Assembly (NCBI RefSeq): GCF_020379485.1
Contig: NC_063436.1
Span: forward strand, 22,008,423 to 22,072,422
Source: Brassica napus
Taxonomy: Eukaryota > Streptophyta > Magnoliopsida > Brassicales > Brassicaceae
Length of the DNA: 64,000 nt
Direction of reading: 5' to 3'
Shown: piece after piece, positions 24,498-35,111 of the stretch
Layout of the letters: each line of letters begins with the position of its first letter
Position numbering within the stretch: the stretch's first letter is position 1
Program-made: the position numbers and the translations under genes
Notes under the pieces: model-generated
Told to the model about the DNA's origin: nothing
The model's input: only the letters and a program-made list of their open reading frames with translations
Databases searched by the model: none

Positions 24498-24899
24498 TAT
24501 ATTTTCAATCATGCATAACCCTTCTTACGAGGATGCATGTTCGGGAACATCGAATCACGTAGAAGTTGTTCGTAATCAGTATGATCTTAAAGAGTGTAGG
24601 TTCGAGTCGCTTCTTGAGTTGTTCTGGTGGTCTATGCATGATCCCACTACCTTGAATCGTCAGGTTAGGTTTTTTTTTTCTCTTTTAATCGTCTGATGTA
24701 TCTGATGCTCAGATATGTATTGGTTAAAACTCTTAGGTGATACATGGCTTATTGTCTCTGCAATATGTGGTTGCTCTGTTTTAATGATTTTTTTTTATCA
24801 TTTTGAACTGATCAGGGAAACAATGTGGGAAGCCAATACAGATCAGGGATATATTACTACAACCCGGAGCAAGAGAAACTAGCACGCGAGTCACTGGAG

Positions 24900-25074
24900 T
24901 ACATTGGCCGGTCATGGGCCAAGCCTAACGAAACATTCGCTTTGGACTCCCAAAAATTCATATATACATAACTTCCCAAATTTGTAAAAAAAAAAAAAGT
25001 TAGATCTCCAAATTATTGAAATCTTTATTAAATCGTCTAAAGTCTCCTAAATTTCAGGGTCGGTTCTGCTGGAG
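24900..25074. mobile_element. 175-bp insertion in MSRA exon 3
   Basis: Homology to MSRA stops after LARESLE and resumes at ESHQQHVDRK. The extra DNA is flanked by CTGGAG on both sides (24894-24899 and 25069-25074), suggesting a small target duplication or repair scar. It contains an A13 run and no recognised family. Confidence 0.5.
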
Positions 25075-25242
25075 AGTCACCAGCAACATGTGGATAGGAA
25101 GATTGTGACAGAGATCTTACCGGCTACGAAATTCTACCGAGCTGAGGAAGATAACCAGCAATACTTGTCTAAAGGAGGGAGGTTCGGACTCAAGCAATCC
25201 AGTGCAAAAGGTTGCAACGACCCAATCCGCTGCTACGGGTGA

Positions 25243-27172
25243 TAAAGCCTTGCTTCTATCTAGAGGCAGAGGGCTTTACTTTCACCTACCTATAGACTTT
25301 AGTTAGCTGTTGTTGTGTGTAGAAGGTGCTGGCTACTTATGTATGTTACTTGTCGTGTTGATAGAAGTTTGAGTGTCGAGAAAATTTAAAGTATATAATA
25401 GTATAGTTTTGTATTGTTCTTCTTTTAATATTTAGTTCCTAACCAAAGTGAAATAGATTTTAAAAGTTCAGATTAAAAACTATATATATATATTAAAATA
25501 AAATATTCAAACCGACAAGGAATTTTAGATCAGTAGACCGTAGTGCTTGTAGTGAATAATTTGTCCGAATTAATGTTTTAAAAAATGAAAAGAAATAAAC
25601 TTAACATTAAATCACTTTAGATGGTTGTGTTGTGTCATAATTTCTAACTTTTTAATCTTCGCATCAATTTCAAGTTTAAATTCTTATGGCCGGTGATATT
25701 AATATATATATATTTTGGGTTATGTCAAATATTTGCGTTGATGATAGATAAACCTTTCAAGCTCTCAGCCAGCGATTGGATGAAGCGTATATGCTGGATT
25801 TGTATGTTTTGATTTTTTTTTTGTGGATTTTAATTTAATGTGGTCGCACCTAAGGGCATCATTAACTGAAACCCTTTGATGGTTTCTAAAAAATATATAT
25901 TAATATTTAATTATTTGAGTGTTCTGAAACATTGTAAGAACAACAACTATCTCTAAATATGTAGAACCGGTTCCAAAACTTACTAAATAAGAACCTGTGA
26001 ACTGTTTTTCTCTCATGATTTATTAATTTTTATTTAATTTTAATTCTTAAGAACTCTTTTATATCTCTACGTTAAAGGTGCTCTAATACGAATAATAACT
26101 AGCATTATAAAGCACCGTACGTTCACACACATTATAGAAGACTAAAGATAATCAAGGGGAGTCAAGCAAGTGAAAAAGACAGAGGTGGTGATCTTGTGAT
26201 AACAAAAATATTTAGAATCTGCTTAAATAAATAATGACAAAATGCAAAGTAATATATAAATTGAACTACGTGTCGTTAATATCCCTAGCTCTAACGTGAG
26301 TAGCACGAATTGAGGTCGCAACTCTCGTACGTGGCTTTCCCTCTATCGCCCATAATATATTTCCATTTCAGTTAGATGCTAAGTTAGGATTGAACCCTCA
26401 TTGGCTTTGTCATATATATATTTGTCGAACATAAAGATTATTGTATAATTAAGATGCATTAGAATACTATTCGAGGATTCACGAACGTCAACTAAAAGAA
26501 GTTTCGTGTAAAAGGATGTCTCGTTTAACCAAAAAGATGTTTCATAATATAACCAACACATTACACATAATGTATATATGGGGATTTAATAACTTTGGCT
26601 AGTTGACGTTAGTGAATATTAATTATTTGCTATAAGTTAACGTTAAATTGTGATGGTTTCTAACCTTTTAATTGTTGTAATTAACCGTATGAACCTCAAT
26701 GAAATCACTATTCAAGATTATTAAACTGCTTAAAGATTATCTCAATATCTTTGCATACTCACAAGTTCAGGTAGTTTAAAAGAAAAGATTAATCTGACGA
26801 AAAAATAAGGGGCAAATTAATTTGGTGGGTTAACCAACACAAACCCTGAGCAAAACCAACACTTACGTTACTATTATTGTATATTCTTTCTCAAACACAC
26901 CCAATAATCATATCCTCATAATTAATACAAAACTTAAGGTTATGATTTTTTCGTCAAATTTGTATTAAAACAATGATTATACATTTATACCTCCCGGTAT
27001 TCCTTTAACTTGATTAGGACATGTATGAAATCTCAGTCGCCCCCTCCCCCCTCCCCCCAAAAAAAAATCAGTTGACATTCGAGGATAATTTCACCGTCGA
27101 AGTTTTAGATAACGAAAATTGATTTAGAAGGAAATATAATGCAACGGAGTATATTATATTATTATACGTATA
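25243..27172. other. Intergenic region, no gene recognised
   Basis: AT-rich. A probable short MITE lies at about 25852-26088 (left GGGCATCATTAACTGAAACC, right ACGTTAAAGGTGCTCTAATA, loosely inverted). A C-rich stretch (CCCCCTCCCCCCTCCCCCC-type) is near 27040. The remaining DNA shows only short spurious frames. Confidence 0.45.
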
Positions 27173-28190
27173 TCCCATATATATTAATTGAAAAATATTC
27201 TAATTTTTTTTGTAGCTACGTGTCATCAGTATGATAATTTTTAGAATCATTAGAAAATATGTTGACCCATCTAGTTATATAATAATTTTTTTATTAAACG
27301 TACCATAAATTTATTATTAATGTTCTTTATTATTTTCTTAAATAAAAGTTACGAACTTACCTAATGTGGTTAAAATATATATAACAATAAATGATTTTGA
27401 ATAATAAAGATTTGATAAAAATTAGTGTATCTTTTATCATATTTGTTTATTTTTAAAATACAAATAAATTAAACAACCACATTAACCATATAATAAAATT
27501 TTAAATTTTCTGTAAATGTTATATTTTGAATTAAAAAAAAACGACTATATATTACTACAACTGTTAAAAGTCTCACATTCAAATTTTGTGATCCATGGTT
27601 TGAAATTTTTGTTATGGCAAAATACTAATGATTACAAACTCATATAAATAAAAAGTCTAATTTAATTAATTATTAAGATTATATATATATATATATATCA
27701 TTTTAAATTAAACTTTATACCATATCAAAGACATAAATATTTTAATTTCGAAATTTACTTTGAAAATTCTTTTTTTTTTGATAAAAGTTTTGAACAAACA
27801 TTGACAACTTAATTTAAAAAATATAAAAATTACTAAAACTATTGATCCCACAATGAAAATTTTGTTATCAGTAGTTTAAAATTTTTGATATAAAGATACA
27901 AATGATCAAAAAACCGTATGAGTAGAAAACATCATTTAGTAGATAATTAATATTAAAATATATTATATATGTTAATATCATTTAAATTTAATTATATATC
28001 CTATCAAATAAAAAAATTTGTTGTTTAGATTAATAACATTTATTTATATGTTTGTACCAATTTAATTATATATATAATAGTTACAGATTTCTTAATTATT
28101 CAATATATATTTATTATATGTAAAAATATAGAATACATAAAATAATTTTTATATATAATGTTTATTTCGCGCGAGGTACGGATGTAGATA
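27173..28190 (+). mobile_element. Degraded Helitron of the same family as 9106-9678
   Basis: Starts after A with TCCCATATATATTAATTG, shares interior blocks with the 9106-9678 element (GTAGC...GTGTCATCA..., CTTAAATAAAA...TTACCTAAT, AATGATTT...GAATAATAAA), and ends in a decayed hairpin TTCGCGCGAGGTACGG, then ATGTAGATATC in place of the CTAG terminus. It is an old copy; an AT dinucleotide run is at about 27674-27700. Confidence 0.55.
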
Positions 28191-29292
28191 TCATAAAATC
28201 GTAGGTGTATTAGAGCTATGTATGAGCTACCCTAACCTACAAGACGCCACAATACATATATAAGTAAATGCATATATATAAAATCGTCATTTAATTTGAT
28301 AGTTAAAAAGTTTAACATGTATGTTGAGAGGCCAATTGTTGAGACCAAATTTATGACGTCTTAACTCTTAAGTCTTTATTTCCAGAGTCTGGATTTCCAT
28401 ATTTCTTTTCTTTTAATCTTTCATTTTTTTCTCTATCCTTGTTTTGGAAGCTAAGTTAGTGAATTACACTTCATTAACCACCAGAAGTCTGTTAAAATAT
28501 ATGAAAACTAATCTTGAGTATTTCTTGAGTATCCAAATGAAACTAATCATGAGTATCCAAATGAAACAAATATCAAATTTAAAAATGTAGATAATGCGTG
28601 AATAACCACATGAAGATTTACTGGTGAGTGTTTATTACTACATTTAATAAAGTGATTTAAATTTCATAGACCAAAATAATGAAAGGAGTATATCAATATA
28701 TTTTAATAGACAGTAAAATGTATATACTATATTGAATATGATATGAGTCGCAACCTTTTAGTTCCTTGTATATAAACAACACTCCAAATGACAGGCAAAA
28801 TACAGAAACCAAAACAAGTAATGTAATAAACTCGTCAAACATAGCTCTGCTTTTTCTTTTCCTTCGATCAGATTCAGATCCAGACAATGAATCAAGATCT
28901 TCAAGAACCAATGGCGGAGATCATGCCAAATATCATAACAGCAATGTCGTATCTATTGCAAAGGGTATCGGAGACCAACGACCATCTGAGCCAGAAACAG
29001 AGCATCTCAGGCTTCCATGGAATAACCAAACCTTCAATCTCAATCAGAAGCTACCTCGAGAGGATCTTCAAGTACGCAAACTGCAGCCATTCGTGTTACA
29101 TCGTCGCGTATATATACTTGGATCGGTTCATCAAGAAGCAGCCCTTTTTGCTCATCAATTCCTTTAGTGTTCATAGGTTTATAATCACAAGTGTCTTGGT
29201 CTCTGCTAAATTCATGGATGACTTGTAAGTAAATCATTCTGAGGCTAATTTATTGAAATTCACTAATCAACAGATGTTTGATTTATTTACAA

Positions 29293-32238
29293 CTAGGGGT
29301 GTACCGGCGCGTAGCGCCGGTTTTTCAACGTTAGATTTTTGTTTTTCGATGTAATAGTGTAAATATATATAATCTGACTGCTAATATGTATTTAATGTGA
29401 TTCTACCAAAATTCGGGTGCAATCCACTCATTTAAAATGTGAAATATAACTTTTAAAAATAAATTAATTTTACATTAAAAGTAATATTAATTTTAACAAT
29501 ATTTTTATAAAAAAAAATTTTCATTTATTAGTTTATTTTCATTTTTTAAAATCATATAGTTGAAAATGCATTGGCTTAAGTATTTTCCTAATTTGAACAT
29601 AATATAATAAGTATAATGTAGTTTAAATTTTACATAAATTATTTCTCTTTTGTTATTTGTGTTTCTTAAATTCAATAGTTTTTTTTCTTTTTATATATTT
29701 ATAAGAAAATGTAAATTAAGACAAAGCGTAATTAAAATAGCTAATTCACAGTAATAGAAAAAGATTTTAAGTTAGTTACCCATCATAAAATATAATATAT
29801 TAACAAACTCTTTTGGTGAATCATGTATTAAGTAATAACTATTTTTGTACCATCAAAGCTCACTGGAATCTTGAATTACAACATATGGCTATTGCTGTCG
29901 TTAAAGCTCGGTTGGTTTGAAACCCAGCAAGTGCCGGACAACAATGTGCTAGATATGCAGTTTCAAATGTAAATATTCCTTTACAACTACGCATGCACTA
30001 TGAACCCAATGCATTTTGAGATGCTGAAGTTCATGATATCGGCACTGTACCACATGTACCAATCGCTTATTACATTTTGAATTCATGAGTATATCACTTG
30101 GGAAAGTTCACTCTAGTCAAGTCATTTTTGTTCTTTCACTTTCACATGGAACCAATGAAATATCAGCTTCTGTTTCATATGTAAAACAAAAAATTAGTAA
30201 AAGAAATGTGAAGAACAATAGTAACTGAAGATAACAGTTTCACTAATCTCTGCAATTTTGTGTTTTGATCAAGATCTGCCAGATTGCTGGAATATGCACA
30301 TAGCTTGAAGCTTCAATCACTCGTAATTCACCTTCTCCAGGAAAATCTTGTTCAATAAGTGAAGAGTTATCTGTTATTGTCACCATATAGATCCGGGCTC
30401 ACCTATTGTAAAGCAAACACAGGTCATTATACAGTATGAGAAACAAAATCATATTCATATATATTCCCTAGAAGCTAACTGAGTGTATCTGCCAACCTTA
30501 TATGCTGCACCTTATCCCCCACACATTTATAGTCACTTTAGATACTTATCCCTGTCCACATAAGCTATGGCACGCTACTGTTCAAGAAACCAAAACAAAC
30601 AACACAACTCAGATCAAGAAACCAACAATAAAAAAAAAAAAGAAACTTTGACATACCTAGTGACCACTTTGGTTGTGAGGCCAGGTTCTGCAGATTTAGG
30701 TAAGATGACAGTTCTATGCTTCTTCTTGCCATATATTTTGACTGAACTTGCTCTCAAGGTATCATCTTCCTTTGTCCTCCTCATGGGAATGGTTCCTTCG
30801 GCACATTTACCATATCAATTCCATAACTGAGGGATATGTATGCCCTTCTCTTTTGACTTAGTAGGAGACACTTTGTTGTCATCAAATAATTCCTCAGGAT
30901 GGTAATTAGGCTTCATCCAAAGAAGAAACCGCAAGTAAAATAAACTAAACATTAGCACTTAGAACATAAAACACAAATCCCAAATAAATTCTAAGTAAAC
31001 GTCATTCTATGTACCTGAATCTTGTGATATTTGAGGAAAGGGTGATCAAAAGCTGGTTGCTTTGAGATAGGAACACATTCAATTATATCACCATCTGAGC
31101 TCTGTAAATGACATCCAAAGTTATAAACTTTCGTAAGAGGAACCGTATCTTTCATTGTGAGATCACGACGCAATGTGTACTTGTTAGTTATTCAATTAGG
31201 AAAAAAATATAAACAAAACCAAAAAGTAAAAGAAATCATCATGTGTAGTGTAGTAGGAAAGAGAAACCAGGAATCATTAGATTGTGATACTTACCCAAAT
31301 CAATCCAGACAGAAAAATGCTTAAAAGAAGAAGACAATAAGTACACTCTCGAGGAGCTAAGAGGAGGTTCTCGGAAGAGAACACGACGAAGAAGAAGATC
31401 GACGTGAGGCTGAGGAAAGAGAGAGAAACCATGGTGAAAGCTAGACCCGGTTCGATATGGACTAACCCAGTTCGAGGACTTGACTGAATGGTTTAGGCGG
31501 GTTTCTTCTCTGCTTCTCTTCTTTCTCTCCGGCTTTTTTATTTTTTTTCTGGTGAGGGACTTCGCTAGCAATTGAACGTATGCTCTGAAAAGACGTCTGT
31601 ACCGTCGACGGTTACTGGAGCAACGATGGTTGTGTCCTCATCAGCTTCACATGTCCTTCTAGCTCTTCCAAAATTCGAACACAGTAAAACACGATCACGA
31701 AAGCCTTCTGTAGTGAGAGATTCTGGTCATAGCCGTACTTTTTTTGAGAGGATTGGAATGATGAATTTAACAGGATAAGGCGTAACTTTATATAGTCGGA
31801 GATTCAGGAAAAGGAAGTGGAGGCATTCATTGATGAATTGTGAAAGGAATGGAGCTATTCTTAATGATTGCTTTAAAGACGACGTTTGGATTCAGCCTGA
31901 TTTTGTAACATCTCCAGATTTTTCATCGCCGGTAAGATGAATTGTCGCAGAACATAGACAGCTAGAAGTTCTAATCTAAACGTCGGAGTCTCCTAGACGT
32001 ACTCTACCTGACTATACATGGCCTAGTTTAGAGTGGAATAAAGGCCCATACAGATTTAAACCAATAATCTAATATCTAACCCATTAAAAACGAACCACAA
32101 CGCAGGTCGTAATCTTTTTTTCTTGAAACCGATTTTTTTCGTTTTATTTTTTAAGATGACACGTGGCGTCAGAAGCCCCTATCTTCTTGCTGATGTGGAG
32201 GCCTAAGGAGAGAGACAAGCCAACTTTATTATATATGA
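29293..32238 (-). mobile_element. Gene-capturing Helitron, 2946 bp, inside the cyclin intron
   Basis: On the minus strand it begins after A with TCATATATAATAAAGTTGGC and ends in the hairpin ACCGGCGCTACGCGCCGGT (29312-29330), then ACACCCCTAG and T. Both borders fit A|TC...CTAG|T. It lies wholly between exon 1 and exon 2 of the cyclin, 24 bp from the exon 2 acceptor. It carries fragments of a neprosin-type gene on its own sense strand. No Rep/helicase was found. Confidence 0.85.
30665..31432 (-). pseudogene. Captured neprosin-family (DUF239 / DUF4409) gene fragment in Helitron
   Basis: A minus-strand ATG at 31432 begins a hydrophobic signal-like peptide (MVSLSFLSLTSIFFFVVFSS). Further on, exon-like pieces read [20 protein letters not shown] and [15 protein letters not shown] (31000-31120), typical of the neprosin activation-peptide domain, then KPNYHPEELFDDNKVS (about 30915), HIPQLWN (then a stop, about 30827) and KCAEGTIPMRRTKEDD with YGKKKHRTVILPKSADL (about 30680-30820). 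Introns between pieces and the same orientation as the Helitron fit genomic capture. The peptidase domain proper is absent, and a stop splits QLWN from YGKC. It cannot encode an active enzyme. Confidence 0.7.
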
Positions 32239-32949
32239 TTTATTTTATATAACAACTTCAGGTGTTGCAACAACGGATATTACGCTCACGTTGGAGGAAT
32301 AAGCAAAAAGAGGAGATGAACATGCTTGAGCTTGATTTCTTGTTCGGAGTCGGGTTTCAGTTAAACGTTACCATTTCTACTTTCAATAACTATTGCTCTT
32401 TTCTACGTAGAGAGATGGTGAGGTTGACAAATATGAATTCACTGTTTGTGGAACCTTCTCTTTCTTTCAGAAGTTCTTTTGAGACCAAGCTTGTGATGAA
32501 TACACTCGAGGAAGACTCTTTAATCACTCATCACAACAAGAAACAACTAGCTGCTGCTTGATTATAATTAATGTATAGATTATATATATGCATGTAGCAA
32601 ACATTGTCATTCATGTCTTTAAAGACACTTGATACATCTTATGGTGGTTTATATATTTATATATATTGTGCAGTTATAACGGAACTTTCCACAAAATAGC
32701 CTAAATATAATATCATTTTCTTTTGAAAATTAAAGTGTTTTACGATTGTAGCTGACTGTATGTTTCCTTACATTTAGAGACACATGCAAATACATCATAA
32801 GATTCGCTGAGCACATAATCCATATATAAAGCATACGAGATAGGAAGTTACATTTTAAAAGGGTACCAAACCTAATAACCTTGATATTACAAGAGAACAC
32901 TTATACCACTCCCATAACCTTTTACGTTGCGAGAAATTACAAGTTATCA

Positions 32950-33369
32950 TCATGGATGAGACTTACTACCGTGGCTCAATGTGGCAACTGCACCGTTGTA
33001 ACCACCACCGCCACCTCCACCGGACCGACCATTTCCGCTACCGTAACCATACCCACCACCACGGGCTCCGCCACCTCCAGAGCCATATCCGTATCCGCTT
33101 CCTGATCCGGATCCAGATCCATACCCGTATCCGGATCCTCTTCCCCACCCCGTCGACGATCTACCGGAACCTGACCCGTAACCCCATCCAGATCCTGGAG
33201 CAGAGCCCCAACCCCAGTTGTACCCCCAATTGGGCCCACGCCCCGACCCACTTTCACCTTGGTAGTTTTGGCCTGGTTGCATGTCACCTTTGGACCATGC
33301 GAATGGACGAGAAACTGAAGTCTTCACAGTGATAAAAAAGAACAAAACTAACAAGAGTCCTCTAATCAT
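32950..33369 (-). CDS. Secreted glycine-rich protein (At5g61660-like)
   Basis: Intronless, 139 residues. A signal peptide occupies about residues 1-20 (MIRGLLLVLFFFITVKTSVS). The mature part starts RPFAWSKGDMQPGQNY and then has GSGWGYGSGSG-, GYGYGSG- and GGGGG-type repeats, ending NGAVATLSHGSKSHP. Glycine-rich secreted proteins of this class are usually thought to sit in the cell wall; the exact role is unknown. A TATA-like TATATAAG lies about 30 bp upstream on the minus strand. The GC-rich repeated coding sequence produces long antisense frames that are not genes. Confidence 0.85.
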   Translation of the reverse strand: MIRGLLLVLFFFITVKTSVSRPFAWSKGDMQPGQNYQGESGSGRGPNWGYNWGWGSAPGSGWGYGSGSGRSSTGWGRGSGYGYGSGSGSGSGYGYGSGGGGARGGGYGYGSGNGRSGGGGGGGYNGAVATLSHGSKSHP

Positions 33370-34082
33370 TTTCTAAATTTTGTTCTATAAGGTTCTTATA
33401 TAGATCTTTTAGATTTTGTTTTGCTATGAGGTTATTGTAAGAAAGCTTCTCCCACCGGTTATATAGGCAACAGCATGAAGCAGCATTGAAATGCAAACGG
33501 TCCGTGAATAGTTGATTTAATAGTGTGAGATGGGCCAGACCCACCCTTTTCTGAAATTCTAGTCTAAAATTTTGGGAAAAGATATTTAAAAACACATTGC
33601 AAGTGTATCTCTTACACATGTTGTGAACTAATATAAACTTTTATTATATATTTTTACTTAAGATGTAGTTATCAAGTTAACAACTGTAAATAGGCACCAC
33701 CGCCCTAACAATATAATAAGAAGATCAATCATGAAATCACTAGCTATGGACAATTTTTAAACTTTTTCTTGTTTTAAATATCAATTACCACTCAAAGAGT
33801 TTATCTTTATTGGCTCTAGAATAGTCGGTATTACAATATATACAGAAATGTCAAGATAAATGATTAGATATTTGATATTACTGAGATACTTGAGTTTCTT
33901 TAAAGTACAAAATATTATCTTCAAGAAACCCTTTAAGATGCGTCTCAGCGTCAATCCCACTGAGAAATTTTACTAATTGCGGCTTGTGGTTAAGAAATGT
34001 TCAGCATCATCTTCATCACTACAAATAAATACAACTATAAAGAAGCATATACACATGAAAACCATTGACAACTGAAAATTGT
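33370..34082. other. Upstream region of the glycine-rich protein gene
   Basis: AT-rich promoter-side DNA. No other gene, RNA gene or element end was recognised. A gene for the ORANGE (OR) chaperone would be expected between here and the pectinesterase if synteny were complete, but no OR-like exon was seen. Confidence 0.4.
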
Positions 34083-34527
34083 AGATAAATCACTATTTCA
34101 TTAGTTTCTTGGACTTCCACCATAAAACTAATTGGTAATTAGTAGATTGGCCCAAGTCGTTTGTATATTACTCAAGTCTCTTTCATATTTTCTGATGTGA
34201 GATCTTCTCTCCAATGCCTTCCTTCGAAATAATGGTACGTATAACCATTAATCTCGCAAAATTCATCATATCCCCTCCAAGACCATGTTTTATTTTCTAC
34301 CGATCTCGGTGAAACTGAACCTTCTATGAACCATCAGCCAATGGGATAATCGAGCCACTGTTCGGGTTGAATTAATAGGTCAGGATATTGAACCCGCTCT
34401 GATACCATGATAAATTTTTTGGGTTTCCAACTTAAAACTAATTAACAATTGATAGATTAATCAAAATCCCTTATATATTACTCAAGTTTCTTTCGTATTT
34501 TTGATGGAGGATCTTCTCTCCAATACA
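34083..34527 (-). mobile_element. TRIM-like miniature LTR retrotransposon
   Basis: Two direct repeats (about 34083-34217 and 34408-34527) share AAAACTAATT, TATATTACTCAAGT, CTCTTTC-type motifs and GATCTTCTCTCCAAT. On the minus strand the right copy runs TGTATTGGAGAG ... ATCA, so it has TG...CA ends, and is followed by TGGTATCAGAGC (34396-34407), a perfect initiator-tRNA-Met primer-binding site, then GGGTT. With a 190 bp interior and no coding region this is a TRIM. No obvious target duplication. Confidence 0.7.
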
Positions 34528-35111
34528 TCTTTATAATAAATCGTGCTACCACTTCAGTCAAAGCGATCTACTGGATTTTGCATGATACCGCTCACCTATA
34601 ATGCTCTATTTTCCAGAATTTAATTTGTCTTTATACCACAAAAAGACCATAGATTTGACTATTTGGCTAAATTGGTTCACCGGGCTATTGTAATGATCCC
34701 TTGTTAAGTGCAGGTTTGTTAATGAATGTTTTTTCTATCAAGCAAACCAGATATATCGTGTTTTGAAAAAATATCACTTCAACATATCCAACTAGCTAGG
34801 ATCTTAACGATTAACTAATCGAACTCAACAGGAAACCTTCCAAGCTAACATTTGCTATAGGAAATTCAGATTGTCTTTAAAAAAATAAATAATCAGATGG
34901 TCTACACATTTCTAAGATGTTTAAGGTTATTGAAAAACTGAAAATCAATAAACTATTCAAGCTTTATTTTAAAATAAAACAAAAAGCGATTTATTACATA
35001 TGTACCAGATCATATGGCTTTACATAGTATATGTTAAATTAAAAATGGTTTCAAATAAGCTCGTTGTTTTGTGAAATTCTTTTTGAATGATAATATTATT
35101 ACCCAGTCCTA

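Larger units (their letters stand above)
23895..25242 (+). pseudogene. Pseudogene of peptide methionine sulfoxide reductase A (PMSR1-like)
   Basis: MSRA repairs oxidised methionine using a catalytic Cys in a GCFWG motif and resolving Cys residues at the C-terminus. This copy is clearly homologous but dead. The start codon is GTG in place of ATG (VNILNKL). A TAG interrupts exon 1 near 23946. The active-site motif reads GSFWS, so the catalytic Cys is Ser. A TRIM-like insertion (24081-24497) replaces the region encoding GYTQG. Exon 2 resumes with NPSYEDACSGTSNHVEVVR and ends at 24663; exon 3 starts at 24816 (NNVGSQYRSGIYYY) and is broken by a 175 bp insert (24900-25074). The tail, KGCNDPIRCYG then TGA, is conserved. 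Position matches At5g61640 (inference). Confidence 0.9.
28887..32561 (+). pseudogene. CYCP4;2: P-type (U-type) cyclin CYCP4;2-like, frameshifted, with a Helitron in its intron
   Basis: Exon 1 (28887-29224) encodes MNQDLQEPMAEIMPNIITAM through the cyclin-box part FKYANCSHSCYIVAYIYLDR and ends ...SAKFMDDL at donor TT|GTAAGT. Exon 2 starts at 32262 after CTTCAG and continues in frame as CCNNGYYAHVGGISK, then meets a stop. The conserved continuation EEMNMLELDFLFGVGFQLNV up to KKQLAAA and the stop at 32561 is one frame over. The break is at AGCAAAAAGAGGAG (about 32302-32315), an A5 run that looks like two extra bases or one lost. P-type cyclins bind CDKA and in yeast-like pathways respond to phosphate. 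The intron is 3.0 kb, almost all Helitron. It may be a recent pseudogene or a consensus error at the A run. Synteny: At5g61650. Confidence 0.7.

Noticed and set aside
31572..31778. 68-residue frame at the left of the captured neprosin segment
   Set aside because: Lies within the Helitron on the opposite strand to the captured gene, with no recognised motif.
32881..33332. Long plus-strand frames opposite the glycine-rich protein
   Set aside because: They are antisense shadows of a GC-rich Gly repeat (His/Arg/Thr-rich nonsense translations) with no independent features.
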